Origin: an uncultured Microcoleaceae cyanobacterium
GTDB taxonomy: Bacteria; Cyanobacteriota; Cyanobacteriia; Cyanobacteriales; Microcoleaceae
DNA: 5,344 nucleotides
Direction: 5' to 3'
Assembly (NCBI GenBank): GCA_938083405.1
Contig: CALKCV010000462.1
Coordinates: 1-5,344, forward strand
In this document: piece by piece, positions 4,533 through 5,344 of the stretch
How positions within the stretch are numbered: the stretch's first letter is position 1
Layout: every line of letters begins with the position of its first letter
The notes under the pieces: model-generated
What the model was told of the DNA's origin: nothing
Database searches by the model: none
Seen by the model: only the letters and a program-made list of their open reading frames with translations
Translations under genes and position numbers: made by a program

Positions 4533-5344
4533 ATGACAAATTCTCAACCTCGCTCTGGATACACTTTACCAGTTTTTGCCTGCGCTGCTGCGGTTGCGGC
4601 CCTCGGATGGTTGCGGCAAGATGCGCCAGATGAAGAAACTGTATCTATTTCTTTGGTGGAACCTCCGGTTAATACTGACATTGCCATCGAACAAGTTGCC
4701 CTCCTCAAAGCTAATACTGCTTTGGCGGTTACTCGTTCGGATCCGGGGGATAATCTCGACCTTACTCGCCATACTCCCATCTGGGCAATGGTGGAACTGG
4801 GGCCGAGAAATGGAGAAACCGAACAAATTACGATCGTCGGCGGGGAGGGCATCGGACATCAGACCGTCGGGGGGGAAGCTGCCATCTATAGTTATGCCCG
4901 CCAACTGCTGCAAACTAATCTCAAACCTTTGCTACAAGCTCAAGAACGAATTACAGTTACGATTATTTTGCCCTTCGGACGGCAACTGGCAACTCGTACT
5001 TCTCTGGAGGCTTTTGGTGTTGTGGAGGGACTCTCGCTGCTCGGTACTACTGGCATTTCTCAGCCTTTAACGGCCCCAGGACAACTGGAGGTGTTTCGCG
5101 AGGAGTTGGAGAAAAAGGCAGCGAAGAGCGATCGCCTGGTCTTTTGCCTCGGAGAAAATGGTATCGACTTGGCCAAAAAGTCTGGCATTCCTCCCGAGAC
5201 GATCTTGAAAACTGCTAATTGGTTGGGGCCGATGCTGGTGGCTGCTGGCGTGGCGGGGGTTGAGTCTATTTTGCTGTTTGGCTATCACGGCAAGTTGATT
5301 AAGTTAGCTGGCGGCATTTTTCACACCCACCACCACCTGGCCGA
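4533..5344 (+). CDS. cbiD: Cobalt-precorrin-5B C1-methyltransferase CbiD (3' end outside window)
   Basis: CbiD transfers a methyl group from S-adenosylmethionine to C-1 of cobalt-precorrin-5B in the anaerobic (early cobalt insertion) route to cobalamin, after CbiG opens the lactone ring. The frame is open from the ATG at 4533 to the right edge: 270 full codons of a protein usually about 350-380 residues long, so the C-terminal quarter or so is missing. Recognisable parts are the N-terminal S8-G-Y-T-L-P-V-F-A and Ala-rich helix, a glycine-rich I101-V-G-G-E-G-I-G, N-terminal-half F161-G-V-V-E-G, the hallmark L170-G-T-T-G-I-S-Q-P, and F249-G-Y-H-G-K-L-I-K-L-A-G-G with following H-T-H-H-H. The N-terminal T-T-G-T-C-A of many CbiD proteins reads T-L-P-V-F-A here. 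There is no Shine-Dalgarno site; a heptamer repeat runs up to the ATG. An internal HIP1 octamer lies at 5128-5135. It diverges from the MscS partner gene. Confidence 0.95.
   Translation, partial: MTNSQPRSGYTLPVFACAAAVAALGWLRQDAPDEETVSISLVEPPVNTDIAIEQVALLKANTALAVTRSDPGDNLDLTRHTPIWAMVELGPRNGETEQITIVGGEGIGHQTVGGEAAIYSYARQLLQTNLKPLLQAQERITVTIILPFGRQLATRTSLEAFGVVEGLSLLGTTGISQPLTAPGQLEVFREELEKKAAKSDRLVFCLGENGIDLAKKSGIPPETILKTANWLGPMLVAAGVAGVESILLFGYHGKLIKLAGGIFHTHHHLA

Noticed and set aside
4544..5288. Several open frames in other frames and on the minus strand within cbiD (4544-4852, 4566-4913, 4576-5070, 5067-5288)
   Set aside because: cbiD is recognised through the whole stretch, so these are shadows of it.

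Overview
The window is from a cyanobacterium. Seven perfect copies of the cyanobacterial octamer GCGATCGC (HIP1) lie in about 5.3 kb, and the 30S protein S4, MoaA and CbiD encoded here all read as cyanobacterial versions. The host genus cannot be fixed from the sequence. There is no transposase, integrase, CRISPR array, tRNA or rRNA, and the region looks like ordinary chromosome.

Layout, left to right. (1) At 1-453 on the minus strand is the N-terminal part of an exported, cysteine-rich protein of unknown function, cut by the window edge. Its cysteines fall on a strict 32-residue period. (2) A 103-bp divergent intergenic region separates it from rpsD (557-1165, plus), which has a clear Shine-Dalgarno site and a likely promoter. 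(3) rpsD and moaA converge. Between their stops is a perfect 22+22 nt inverted repeat whose arms are themselves palindromic. (4) moaA (1309-2295, minus) encodes the radical-SAM GTP 3',8-cyclase of molybdenum cofactor synthesis and has its own TATAAT box. (5) Upstream on the same strand is a tight two-gene unit: a 376-residue protein (3222-4352) that looks like an ATPase-type fold without its nucleotide-binding motifs plus a C-terminal winged helix, followed after 3 bp by an MscS-family mechanosensitive channel (2355-3218). (6) A 180-bp divergent region, with a heptamer repeat running up to the start codon, leads into cbiD (4533 to beyond the right end, plus), which encodes the C1-methyltransferase of anaerobic cobalamin synthesis.

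The genes serve unrelated jobs: translation, molybdopterin synthesis, osmotic or membrane-tension response, and corrinoid synthesis. The only pair that looks functionally linked is the channel and its partner. The points most worth following are that pair, the periodic cysteine-rich exported protein, the nested palindrome after rpsD, and the heptamer array that takes the place of a Shine-Dalgarno site in front of cbiD.
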